From: Stenotrophomonas sp. MMGLT7
Lineage (GTDB): Bacteria; Pseudomonadota; Gammaproteobacteria; Xanthomonadales; Xanthomonadaceae
NCBI RefSeq assembly: GCF_021168555.1
Contig: NZ_JAJOZS010000005.1
Location: 62,001 to 126,000, forward strand
Reading direction: 5' to 3'
Length of the DNA stretch: 64,000 bases
Under the pieces are notes generated by a model. The model had not been told where the DNA came from and searched no databases. It worked only from the letters and a program-made list of their open reading frames with translations. A program made the translations under genes and the position numbers. This document shows positions 23,271 through 31,590 of the stretch, in pieces; positions within the stretch are counted from its first letter, which is position 1; each line of letters begins with the position of its first letter.

Positions 23271-25825
23271 GGCGGGTCAACGGCGTGCCGCGAGCTGCAG
23301 AACCAGCACTCCTCGCGGCTGCCGATCGGCGCACCGGGCGGGATCGGCTCGGGTTCGGCGATCGGCTCGGCCAGCGCGCGCAGCTGCGCCGGCGCACCGG
23401 TCAGCATGTCGGCCAGGTAGCGGCAGTGATCGGTTTCCAGCGCATCGCCGCGGCAGTCGCGCAGGCGCTCGCCGAAGCGCTGCGCGGCCCCGCGCACCGA
23501 CGCCAGCGCGGTCGAGGACATGCGCCTGTCCTCCAGCACGCTGGCCAGCCAGGCGGCGTAGCGGGCACGCACGCGCCGCTGCAGTTCCTGCTGCCGCGCC
23601 GGCAGGCGCTGCCCCGGCGCCAGCGTGGCGCCGATGCGATCGAGCAGCTGCGGCAGCGACAGCTGCGCCGGGTCGCGCCGGGCCTGTTCGGCCAGCCGGT
23701 TCAACCGCTCCGGCGCCAGCAGGCTGTCGAACACGACGTCGGCCGCGGTCTCGGCCGCGCTGGGCAGGTCGAACACGCGTCCGCCGCGGCTGGGCAGCAG
23801 CTCGATCTCGTACTGGCGGTCGGGCACGCCGGACTGCATCGACGACAGCAGCTCGATCACCCGGTCCGGCAGGTCCAGCACCTGCGGCTGCAGCGCCGCC
23901 AGCAGCCCTTCCAGCGCCGCCTGCTGGCGCGCGGCGGGGATCGTGGCGGCGACGCCATGGCCGTCGCCCTTGACCGCGTAGGCATAGTCGACGCCGCCGA
24001 TCAGCTTGGCCGCGGCGGCGACCTGGTAGCGGTGGAACAGGTAGATCGGCACCACCACGCGGCGCAACTCGGCCATCGCGGTGCCGTCGGGCAGGCTGTC
24101 GGCACCGAAGCGCCGCAGCGCGATGTCGCGCACCTGCAGCGCGTTGGCCAGCCCGGCGACCGCGTCCTCGCCGTCGTCCCACATGTTGCCGTAGGGCTGC
24201 GCATCGCCGACGCCGCGGGTATCGGCGTCGGTGACGAAGCGGTAGCCGCGGGCCTGCGCCTCGGCGGCCATGCGCGACAGCGCGGCGGCCTCGTCGGTCC
24301 CGGCCGGGAACTGCCGGTACAGCCAGTCGATGGCGAACCGGTCCCACGCGCCGACGCCGCGCGCGTAGGCGTCGGACAGGTCCAGGCGGCCGTCCTGCAC
24401 CCGCACCCGCGGCGCCGGGTAGTCCATCACCGAGGCGCGGTCGGCGTAGCTGCTGCCGGCGAAGTTGTGCGCCAGCCCGAGGGTGTGGCCGACCTCGTGC
24501 ACCGCCAGCTGGCGCAGCCGCGCATGGGCCAGTTCGATCGGGTCGTCGGCACCGCCGCCGCCCTCGCCGGCGGTGCCGAGCAGGCCGCGGAAGATCATCT
24601 GGTCCTGGCGTACCCGCAGCGAGCCCAGCTGGACCACGCCGCGCACGATCTCGCCGGTGCGCGGGTCCACCACCGAGTAGCCGGTGGACCAGCCGCGGCT
24701 CTCGCGGTGGATCCAGTTGATGACGTTGTAGCGCGCATCGGCCGGGTTGACGCCCTCGGGCAGCAGCTCGACCCGGAACGCATCGACGAAGCCGGCCGCG
24801 TCGAACGCCTGCGCCCACCAGCGCGCGCCCTCCATCAGCGCATTGCGGATGGACTCGGGCGCGGCGCGGTCCATGTAGTAGACGATCGGCTTGACCACCG
24901 GCGAGCGCGCCGCGCCCGGGTCGGTCTTCTGCAGCCGGAAGCGCCGCGCCAGGCGGCTGACCACCGGCCGCTCCAGGTCAGCGGCATAGTCGGTCACCAG
25001 CACCTGCGCCGAGGTGCCGCTGCGCGGGTCGTGCGGGCGCGGCGCGAATCCCGGCCCGGGCAGGCGGATGAAGGAATGGTGCACGGTGAAGGTCAGCGCG
25101 TGCGCATCCGGCGCCACCCGCGCCACGTCGCTGCCGGGCTCGTCGGCGACGAAGGTCTGCACGGTCTCGAACTCGACGTTGTCCGGGAACGCCAGCACCT
25201 GCGCCGGATCGATGTAGCCCAGCGCCGGGGCCGGCTTGTAGCTGCCCTGCCCGGCCTTCTTCAGCCGCCCGGCGATGTCCACCGCATCGCGCTGCAGGAA
25301 CCCGGCCAGGTCCACCAGCACCGACCCGTCGGCCTGCTCGGCGGCGATCTCGCCCGACCACACCGTCGAGGGCAGGAACGAGGCGCGCACCGCCTCGGCC
25401 TCGCCGCGATCGGCGTCCACCGCGCGGAAGCGATGGTTCTCGAACTGCGCCAGCACCTTGTTGCCGACGCGGCGCAGCGCCAGCACCTGGGTCGCGCCGA
25501 GCGCGGCACGGTCCAGGCCGACGCCGGTGGCGCCCAGGCCTCCGGCGATCGAGGGCTGGTACAGGTAGCGCCCGAGCACGCCATCGGCATCGGCCCGCGG
25601 CAGGCGGATGCGCGCATGCGCGCCATCGCGGTCGGCCTGCACCGGGAACAGCCCGGGCTGGAACGCCGCCGGCGACGGAACCGCGGCCGCAACGGCCGCC
25701 GTCGCAGCGGCCATCGATCCGCAGCATGCCAGCGCCAGCAGCAGCGGCGCGCACCAGCGTGCGACCGCGCCGCCGCGACTCGCGCCAAGGCGCTCCCCCG
25801 GGGAGCGCCACCCCGCATCCGCCAT
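23267..25825 (-). CDS. Exported zinc-dependent metalloprotease (DUF5117/DUF4953 type)
   Basis: An 852-residue secreted metzincin-like protease. After a signal segment (about residues 24-49) comes the DUF5117-type domain with FLPSTVWSGE and HHSFIRLPG. The central part PIVYYMDRAAPESIRNAL and NVINWIHRESRGWSTGYS leads to the zinc-binding site HEVGHTLGLAHNF (about residue 415), followed by a MDYPAPRV Met-turn. The C-terminal half is DUF4953-like. Two cysteines end the protein (EECWFCSS). It starts 5 bp after the receptor stop, so it is expressed with the TonB-dependent receptor. Protein or peptide cleavage is likely; the substrate is unknown. Its stop codon belongs to a REP element. Confidence 0.88.
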   Translation of the reverse strand: MADAGWRSPGERLGASRGGAVARWCAPLLLALACCGSMAAATAAVAAAVPSPAAFQPGLFPVQADRDGAHARIRLPRADADGVLGRYLYQPSIAGGLGATGVGLDRAALGATQVLALRRVGNKVLAQFENHRFRAVDADRGEAEAVRASFLPSTVWSGEIAAEQADGSVLVDLAGFLQRDAVDIAGRLKKAGQGSYKPAPALGYIDPAQVLAFPDNVEFETVQTFVADEPGSDVARVAPDAHALTFTVHHSFIRLPGPGFAPRPHDPRSGTSAQVLVTDYAADLERPVVSRLARRFRLQKTDPGAARSPVVKPIVYYMDRAAPESIRNALMEGARWWAQAFDAAGFVDAFRVELLPEGVNPADARYNVINWIHRESRGWSTGYSVVDPRTGEIVRGVVQLGSLRVRQDQMIFRGLLGTAGEGGGGADDPIELAHARLRQLAVHEVGHTLGLAHNFAGSSYADRASVMDYPAPRVRVQDGRLDLSDAYARGVGAWDRFAIDWLYRQFPAGTDEAAALSRMAAEAQARGYRFVTDADTRGVGDAQPYGNMWDDGEDAVAGLANALQVRDIALRRFGADSLPDGTAMAELRRVVVPIYLFHRYQVAAAAKLIGGVDYAYAVKGDGHGVAATIPAARQQAALEGLLAALQPQVLDLPDRVIELLSSMQSGVPDRQYEIELLPSRGGRVFDLPSAAETAADVVFDSLLAPERLNRLAEQARRDPAQLSLPQLLDRIGATLAPGQRLPARQQELQRRVRARYAAWLASVLEDRRMSSTALASVRGAAQRFGERLRDCRGDALETDHCRYLADMLTGAPAQLRALAEPIAEPEPIPPGAPIGSREECWFCSSRHAVDPP

Positions 25826-25830
25826 CGCCG

Positions 25831-28209
25831 TCACCAGCGGTAGTTGACGCTGGCGTAGACGTAGCGCCCGTTCCAGCTCATCGGCGAGAACAGGCTGTAC
25901 AGCGCGCCGGTGTCGGTGGTGTCGTTGACCCGCCCGGGGCGGGTGTCGAGCACGTTGTCGGCGCCCGCGGCGAAGTCCCAGCTGCCCAGCGCGTAGCGCG
26001 CCGACAGGTCCAGCGTCCACTTCGGCCCGAACCATTCGTCCAGCGCGGCGCTGGTGTTGCTGTAGGTCTTGTACCAGCCGTAGCGGTTGACCGTGCCGTG
26101 GAACGACCAATGCCGGCGGGTGTCGTAGTCGGCGCCGAGGTTGAGCTTGGTGCGCGGATTGGTATCGGCCAGCAGGCCCAGGCGCTCGCGCCGCTCGACG
26201 CGCTGGGTGTTGACCCCGAGCTGCTCCAGGATGGCCGGGTTGGCCTTCACCTTGACCACCTCGTTGTCGTTGTACGACCAGCTCAGGCTGGTATCGAGGC
26301 GATGGCCGCTGGCCAGGTCGAAGCCGTACTGGCTGACCAGCTCGACGCCGCGGGTGCGCGTATCCACCGCGTTGGAGAAGTAGCTCAGGCTGCTGTAGTT
26401 GGCGGTGATGCCCTGCTCGGCCAGGTAGGCCTGGGCCGCCTCGGAACCGATGTTGAGGTTGGAGGAGACGTTGATGCGGTCGTCGATGCGGATGTAGAAC
26501 GCATCCAGGCTCAGGTTCCAGCCGTCGAGCGGGTTGAGTACCAGGCCGAGGGTCGCGCTGCGCGACTTCTCCGCCTTCAGCGGCTCGGCGCCGAGCAGGC
26601 TGGCGATCCGCGAGGTGGCCGGGAAGGTGCCGGTCTCCACCAGCACGGTGCCGTTGCCCAGGTCCTGGTACTGGCTGGTGATGTTGGAGTAGTACTGCTG
26701 CACCAGGGTCGGGGCGCGGAAGCCGGTGGACACGGTGCCGCGCAGCGCCACCCGCGGGGTGAAGTCGAAGCGGCCGGACAGCGCGCCGGAGGTGGTCGCG
26801 CCGAAGTCGCTGTAGTCCTCGCGCCGCAGCGCCAGCGACGAGGAGAAGCGCTCGCTGATGTCCGCCTCCAGGTTCACGTACTGGGCCAGGTTGTGGCGGC
26901 GCCACTTGCCCGGCGTGGGGCCGGTCAGGCTGCCGCCGCTGCCGTACAGGCTGTAGATGTCGCCCTGCCCGATCCGGTACTGCTGGCGCAGGTACTGCAC
27001 GCCGAAGGCCACGGTCAGCGGCCCGTGCAGGCCGGCGACGTCGAAGTCGCGGCTCAGGTCGAGGTCGGCCACGTCCTGGGTGTTCTTGAAGTTGCTGCCC
27101 TGGATGCGGAACGGCGTCCAGCCGTAGGCGTTGTAGTAGTCGGCGTTGACCATGTCGTAGCGCTGGTCGTACTCGTTCTGGCCGTGGTTGAGCGAGAGGT
27201 CGTAGTACCAGCCGTTGCCGATGGCGCCGCGCAGGCCGGCCACGACCGAGCTGTCGCGCACGATCGGGATGCCCATCGGCAGGTAGCCGTCCGGGTAGAT
27301 GTCCTTGATGTTGTTGGAGGCGTTGGCGGCGCGGAACACCAGCGCGGTGTCGTAGCGGCCGCGGCGGTACAGCGCATCGACGTAGAGTTCGGCGGCGTCG
27401 CTGAAGGCGTAGTGCCCGCTCAGCGCGGCCTTGTTGGAGCGCACGTCCGGATCGCCGCGGCGGCTGGCGACGGTGCCGTAGGCGGCGCTGCCGATCGCGC
27501 CGCTGCCGTAGTAGGGGCCGCTGCGGTTGGTGTAGTCGTTGTTCTCGAACTCGGCGCTGACGTGGATGCCGCCGTTCTCGCCGAGCCTGAAGCCGGCATC
27601 GCCGGACAGCTGCCGGCGCAGGCCGTCGCCCTCGCTGTAGCCGCCGTACTTGAAGCCGACGTTGCCGCCCTCGTCGCCCTGCTTGAGGATGACGTTGATC
27701 ACGCCGCCGATCGCGTCGGAACCGTAGCGCGCGGAGGCGCCGTCGCGCAGCACCTCGATGCGGGCGATGGCGCTGATCGGGATCGCGTTGAGATCCACCG
27801 GGTTGGAGCCGCGGCCCACCGCGCCGCCCATGTTGAGGAAGGCGCCGTTGTGGCGGCGCTTGCCGTTGACCAGCACCAGCACCTGGTCGGGCGACAGCCC
27901 GCGCAGGGTGACCGGGCGCACCACTTCGGCGCCGCTGATGGTCACCGGCTGCGGGAAGCTGATCGCCGGCACCAGCCGTGCCAGCGCCGCGGCGAACTCG
28001 GTGGTGCCCAGGTTCTGCAGCTGCTCGGAGCTGATCACGTCGATCGGCTGCAGCGAGCTGGTGACCGTGCGTTCGCCGGTGCTGGTGCCGGTGACGATCA
28101 CCGTGTCCAGGGTCTTGGAGGAGCCGGCGGCGGTGGCAGCCTCCTGCGCGTGCGCAGGAAGGACCAGGGCCGCGGCGATGGCCGCGGCCAGCAGGGAGTT
28201 GTTGATCAT
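25831..28209 (-). CDS. TonB-dependent receptor downstream of a glycine riboswitch
   Basis: A 792-residue outer-membrane receptor: signal peptide (INNSLLAAAIAAALVLPAHA), plug domain with VIVTGTSTGE, DVISSEQLQNLG, NGKRRHNGAF and IEVLRDGASARYGSDAIGG, and a beta-barrel ending in the typical aromatic terminus NYRW. Such receptors import substrates energised by TonB-ExbB-ExbD, encoded here at 57.9-60.4 kb. The plug pattern is that of general or peptide-type receptors, not classic siderophore receptors, but the ligand cannot be read from sequence. It is the first gene after the tandem glycine riboswitch and precedes a zinc protease, pointing to peptide uptake. A 37-codon frame (28337-28224) may be translated ahead of it. 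Confidence 0.9.
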   Translation of the reverse strand: MINNSLLAAAIAAALVLPAHAQEAATAAGSSKTLDTVIVTGTSTGERTVTSSLQPIDVISSEQLQNLGTTEFAAALARLVPAISFPQPVTISGAEVVRPVTLRGLSPDQVLVLVNGKRRHNGAFLNMGGAVGRGSNPVDLNAIPISAIARIEVLRDGASARYGSDAIGGVINVILKQGDEGGNVGFKYGGYSEGDGLRRQLSGDAGFRLGENGGIHVSAEFENNDYTNRSGPYYGSGAIGSAAYGTVASRRGDPDVRSNKAALSGHYAFSDAAELYVDALYRRGRYDTALVFRAANASNNIKDIYPDGYLPMGIPIVRDSSVVAGLRGAIGNGWYYDLSLNHGQNEYDQRYDMVNADYYNAYGWTPFRIQGSNFKNTQDVADLDLSRDFDVAGLHGPLTVAFGVQYLRQQYRIGQGDIYSLYGSGGSLTGPTPGKWRRHNLAQYVNLEADISERFSSSLALRREDYSDFGATTSGALSGRFDFTPRVALRGTVSTGFRAPTLVQQYYSNITSQYQDLGNGTVLVETGTFPATSRIASLLGAEPLKAEKSRSATLGLVLNPLDGWNLSLDAFYIRIDDRINVSSNLNIGSEAAQAYLAEQGITANYSSLSYFSNAVDTRTRGVELVSQYGFDLASGHRLDTSLSWSYNDNEVVKVKANPAILEQLGVNTQRVERRERLGLLADTNPRTKLNLGADYDTRRHWSFHGTVNRYGWYKTYSNTSAALDEWFGPKWTLDLSARYALGSWDFAAGADNVLDTRPGRVNDTTDTGALYSLFSPMSWNGRYVYASVNYRW

Positions 28210-28454
28210 CGTGCCCGTCTTGTTCAAGGAAAGGTGGAGGTGGTGCGCATCCTTGCGAGCGGTGCCGGCGATACGTTCCCTGCCGCCGCCGGACATGATC
28301 CCTGCGCGGCGCGCCCGCACAGATAACCGTTGCTCATCAACAGATCCCCTGCGCGCAGGATCGCGGCCCGGCCGACGGGCATGGACCAGGTAACGCGGAC
28401 CCGGGGGTCCTAGGGGATATTCCGGAAGGCATGCGCCCGACCTCGCGACATTGG

Positions 28455-28628
28455 CAGGGATGCCCCATCTGTCCGTTTGCCTGAGGGCACTACCCCTTCG
28501 GCGGCCGCGGCGATGCCGCTGCGCTCTCCAGATTACGTGTCACGCCGGCCGCGCGGTCCTTCTGCCTGAGAGTTTCCGGGGCGGTTGCTCCTTCGGCGCC
28601 AGCGCGTGGCTGGTCTCTCCCGTGCGGC
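28455..28628 (-). promoter_or_regulatory. Tandem glycine riboswitch (two aptamers)
   Basis: On the minus strand two consecutive glycine aptamers are readable. Aptamer 1 (about 28625-28550) has GGGAGAGACC, then GCGCCGAAGGAGCAACC, CTCTCAGGCAGAAGGACCG. Aptamer 2 (about 28533-28461) has TGGAGAGCGC, then GCCGCCGAAGGGGTAG, CCCTCAGGCAAACGGACAGA. Both keep the GCCGAAGG and CTCAGGC..A..GGAC cores of the family. The order and short linker are those of cooperative tandem glycine riboswitches. The next gene downstream on the same strand is the TonB-dependent receptor, 246 bp away. No clear terminator with a U run follows, so control may be at translation or through a GC-rich hairpin. Confidence 0.93.
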
Positions 28629-28978
28629 CGTGGCGCATCGCGGCCCGTACGGCCGCGACGACGCTTCCGATCCAGTAGGCCACGCGGCTTTCGGCAGGGT
28701 CAACGCGGGCGAAGGGTAGGTCCGGCGACCGCGGGTAGGCGCGCGCGCAGGGCGCCCGCGGCGAGCGTGTCCGCATCGGCTGCGGATGCAGGATCGTCGT
28801 CGAAACCTCGGAACGGGGCTGGCACCCGAGCAGCCCGGGCAAGCGCAGCGTACCGGGATGTCAGATGACCCGGGCTACGGACATCGTCGGCCGGGCGATG
28901 CAGGGATCGGCGCCGCCGCAGCGCAGGCGCCGCCGGCGCCCGGCTACTTCCGCGGCAGGCGGCGATCCATGCCCGGTC
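28629..28978. other. Intergenic region with riboswitch promoter side and a REP-like inverted repeat
   Basis: No gene seen. The minus-strand promoter for the riboswitch transcript should lie near its left side, but no convincing -35/-10 pair was found. At 28832-28878 arms AGCCCGGGCAAGCGCAGCG and ACCCGGGCTACG form an inverted repeat of the family also present at 15777-15858 and 60620-60690. The right end runs up to the rlmI stop. Confidence 0.5.
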
Positions 28979-30148
28979 TCAGTCCAGCACGCGGCAGAAC
29001 ACCGCCTTGAGGTAGCGCGATTCCTGTGCGTTGGCCATGAACGGATGGTCGGGCCCGGCGCCGGCGACCTTGAGGATCTGGATCGTGCGCCCGGAGAAGA
29101 ACGACGCGCGCCGCAGCATGTCCAGGAACTCCTGCTCGGCCACCAGTCCGGTGCAGGAGAACGTGGCCAGCAGCCCGCCGGGCTTGACCACGCCCAGCGC
29201 CAGCTTGTTCATGTCCAGGTACTTCTTCAGCGCGGTGATGACCTGGTCGCGGTCGCGGGTCAGCTTGGCCGGGTCCAGCACCACCACGTCGTACTGCTCG
29301 CCGCGCGCGGCGGCGTCGCGCAGGTACGGGAAGATGTCGGCCTGCACGAACCTGAGCTTGACGTCGTTGAGCCGCGCGTTGCCCTTGGCGATGGCGATCA
29401 CGTCCTCGTCGATGTCCACACCGACCACTTCCTCGGCGCCGCGCACCTTGGCGTAGACGCCGAAGCCGCCGGTGTTGCAGCACAGGTCGAGCACGCGCTT
29501 GCCGGCCACGTGCTGGCTCAGCCACTGCCGGTTCTCGCGCTGGTCGGCGAAGAAGCCGGTCTTGTGCGCGCCGGCCGGGTCGGCACGGAACTTCACCCCG
29601 TACTCGCTGATGATCGCCGGCTCGGTGCCGGTGCTGTCGCGGAAGTCGAACGACTCCTGCTTCTGCACGTGCTCCTCGGCGAAGCTGTGGAAGCGGCAGC
29701 CGGGAAACTGCGCGCGCAGGGCGTCGTAGATCCACTCGCGGTGGCGGAACATGCCGGCGGCGAAGAACTCCACCACCAGCAGGTCGCCATAGCGGTCCAC
29801 CACCAGCCCGGACAGGCCGTCGCCCTCGCTGTGCACCACGCGCCAGGCGTCGGAGACGGCGTCCAGCCCGAGCACCTCGCGCCGCAGCGCCACCGCCTCG
29901 GCGATCCGGCGCGCGAACCAGCGCTCGTCCACCGCCACCTCCTGGCGCGTCTCCAGGATGCGCACGGCGATGCGCGAGTGGCCGTTGTAGAAGCCGCGCC
30001 CGATCCACTCGCCATCGACGCCGACCACGTCCACGATGCTGCCCGGCCTGGGCTTGGCGGCGGGCTTTTCCACCAGTTTCTGGAAGATCCAGGGGTGGCT
30101 GGAGCGCCAGGCGTTCTTGAGACGGACCACGGGGACGGGAGTATTCAT
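28979..30148 (-). CDS. rlmI: 23S rRNA m5C methyltransferase, RlmI-like
   Basis: A 389-residue class I SAM-dependent methyltransferase with an N-terminal PUA RNA-binding domain (residues 1-75, starting VVRLKNAWRSSHPWIFQ) and a Rossmann core: motif I VLDLCCNTGGFG near residue 220, acidic DIDEDVIAIA, VVLDPAKL and ATFSCTG. This order matches RlmI, which methylates C1962 of 23S rRNA, a housekeeping role in ribosome assembly. The ATG at 30148 starts the PUA domain; the long upstream extension of the frame is not conserved. It diverges from the manganese-riboswitch leader of the TerC-type gene. Confidence 0.88.
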   Translation of the reverse strand: MNTPVPVVRLKNAWRSSHPWIFQKLVEKPAAKPRPGSIVDVVGVDGEWIGRGFYNGHSRIAVRILETRQEVAVDERWFARRIAEAVALRREVLGLDAVSDAWRVVHSEGDGLSGLVVDRYGDLLVVEFFAAGMFRHREWIYDALRAQFPGCRFHSFAEEHVQKQESFDFRDSTGTEPAIISEYGVKFRADPAGAHKTGFFADQRENRQWLSQHVAGKRVLDLCCNTGGFGVYAKVRGAEEVVGVDIDEDVIAIAKGNARLNDVKLRFVQADIFPYLRDAAARGEQYDVVVLDPAKLTRDRDQVITALKKYLDMNKLALGVVKPGGLLATFSCTGLVAEQEFLDMLRRASFFSGRTIQILKVAGAGPDHPFMANAQESRYLKAVFCRVLD

Positions 30149-30205
30149 CCGCCCATTGTATCGCCCGCGTTTGACGCGTTCGCCGCGCACCCGCAGAATG
30201 CCCGG

Positions 30206-30332
30206 CAGAAGGGGAGTAGCTCCCGACGTTGTCGCCGTCATTACGGGCCGCATGCGATCAATGCAGGGCCCCGGTGCAACGGCAGCCGGTGCGCCGGCTG
30301 TGAGCGAGACCTTCGCCGCGACGGCGAAGGCC
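30206..30332 (+). promoter_or_regulatory. Manganese-sensing yybP-ykoY riboswitch
   Basis: The leader of the alx/TerC gene contains the hallmarks of the yybP-ykoY family: AGGGGAGTAGCTCCC at its 5' side (from 30209), GTCATTACG in the next stem and GCGAGACCTTCGCC near 30304-30317, followed by GCGACGGCGAAGG that pairs with the CCTTCGCC arm. This RNA senses Mn2+ and, in E. coli, controls alx and mntP; here the gene 89 bp downstream is an Alx homologue, so identity and target agree. The pairing of the 3' arm suggests a switch between metal-bound fold and alternative hairpin. Confidence 0.93.
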
Positions 30333-30420
30333 CCCCTGTTTCCGGAATCCCGCAGGACTTCCGTGCAGCAGCCAGCCTTCGCGGCCACTGGCTCGTTCAC
30401 TCACTCCAACGGGAAATCCG

Positions 30421-31380
30421 ATGCAAACGATAGGCAATGTATGGCTGTGGAGCGGCTTCGCGATCGTGGTGATCGCGGCGCTGCTGGCCGACCTGGTGCT
30501 GATGCGCCACGGCGGCCCGCACAAGGTCACCTTCAAGGAAGCGCTGTGGTGGTCCATCGGCTGGGTGCTGCTGGCACTGAGCTTCAATGCCGGGCTGTGG
30601 TGGTACCTGCAGCAGACCGCCGGCGAGGCGGAGGCCAACCGCATCGGCCTGGAATTCCTCACCGGCTACCTGGTGGAGAAGTCGCTGGCGGTGGACAACA
30701 TCTTCGTGTTCCTGCTGATCATGGGCTATTTCTCGGTCCCCGAGCACCTGCGCCAGCGCGTGCTGGTGATCGGCGTGCTCGGCGCCATCGCCTTGCGCGC
30801 GGTGATGATCTTCGCCGGCGCGGCGCTGCTGAACCAGTTCCACTGGCTGCTGTACGTGTTCGGCGCGTTCCTGCTGTTCACCGGCATCAAGATGTGGTTC
30901 TCCGCCGGCGACGAGCCTGACCTGGAATCCAACCCGGCGCTGCGTTTCATGCGCAAGCACCTGCGGCTGACCCCGCAGTACCACGGCAACCAGCTGGTGG
31001 TGGAGAAGGAGGGCAAGCGCTGGTTCACGCCGATGTTCGCGGTGCTGATCCTGATCGCGGTGACCGACGTGATCTTCGCGGTGGACAGCATCCCGGCGAT
31101 CTTCGCCATCACCATGGACCCGTTCATCGTGCTGACCTCGAACGTGTTCGCGGTGCTGGGCCTGCGCGCGATGTTCTTCCTGCTGGCAGGCGCCGCCGAC
31201 CGCTTCCACCTGCTGCCCTACGGGCTGGCGGTGATCCTGGTGTTCATCGGCACCAAGATGATGATCGTGGACCTGTACAAGATCCCGGTGCTGGTGTCGC
31301 TGGGCGCGGTGGTGCTGATCCTGGCCGCGACCATGATCCTGAGCGTGCTGCGCCCGGCCAAGGGCGGCCACGGCGCCTAG
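30421..31380 (+). CDS. alx: TerC family membrane protein, Alx homologue
   Basis: A 319-residue inner-membrane protein with about nine helices, the length and pattern of Alx/TerC. Family patches with acidic residues in membrane segments are present: YLVEKSLAVDNIFVFLLI (about residues 82-99) and AVTDVIFAVDSIPAIFAIT (about 215-233). Alx exports or manages Mn2+ and its expression rises with alkaline pH and manganese; regulation here is through the yybP-ykoY riboswitch directly upstream. A single-gene unit: the next plus-strand gene begins 210 bp later behind a short tandem repeat. Confidence 0.92.
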   Translation: MQTIGNVWLWSGFAIVVIAALLADLVLMRHGGPHKVTFKEALWWSIGWVLLALSFNAGLWWYLQQTAGEAEANRIGLEFLTGYLVEKSLAVDNIFVFLLIMGYFSVPEHLRQRVLVIGVLGAIALRAVMIFAGAALLNQFHWLLYVFGAFLLFTGIKMWFSAGDEPDLESNPALRFMRKHLRLTPQYHGNQLVVEKEGKRWFTPMFAVLILIAVTDVIFAVDSIPAIFAITMDPFIVLTSNVFAVLGLRAMFFLLAGAADRFHLLPYGLAVILVFIGTKMMIVDLYKIPVLVSLGAVVLILAATMILSVLRPAKGGHGA

Positions 31381-31410
31381 GCGCGGCACCTGGGCGCGCC
31401 GCGGCCAGGC

Positions 31411-31513
31411 GGGATTCGGGAGTAGGGATTCGGGATTGGGAAGGGGCAGCGGCCGGGCTCCTGCGAATCCCGAATCCCGAATCCCGAATCCCGAATCCCG
31501 AATCCCGAATCCG
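31411..31513. repeat. Short tandem GAATCCC heptamers with inverted partner
   Basis: Six perfect GAATCCC units and a partial seventh run from 31464 to 31512. A looser set in inverse orientation (GGGATTCGGG and its variants) lies at 31411-31440, so the whole can fold into a hairpin. A similar degenerate patch is at about 45005-45040. The variable copy number of such runs makes them useful typing loci, and they mark intergenic space between the alx and rhomboid genes. Confidence 0.82.
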
Positions 31514-31590
31514 CGATTGTCCCGCCGGCGCTGTCCAATGTCCCGTCGGCGCCGTCTTGCAAACCGGCGAGCAACCGCCATTCCACAGCC

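Noticed and set aside
23285-25843. 852-residue plus-strand frame over the zinc protease
   Set aside because: Antisense shadow of a gene with a complete HEVGHTLGLAHNF site.
30421-31380. Tellurite-resistance role for the TerC-type gene
   Set aside because: Alx-like features and the manganese riboswitch point to metal homeostasis; no ter operon is nearby.
31464-31513. Possible CRISPR array
   Set aside because: The repeats are seven-base GAATCCC units without spacers; a simple tandem repeat.
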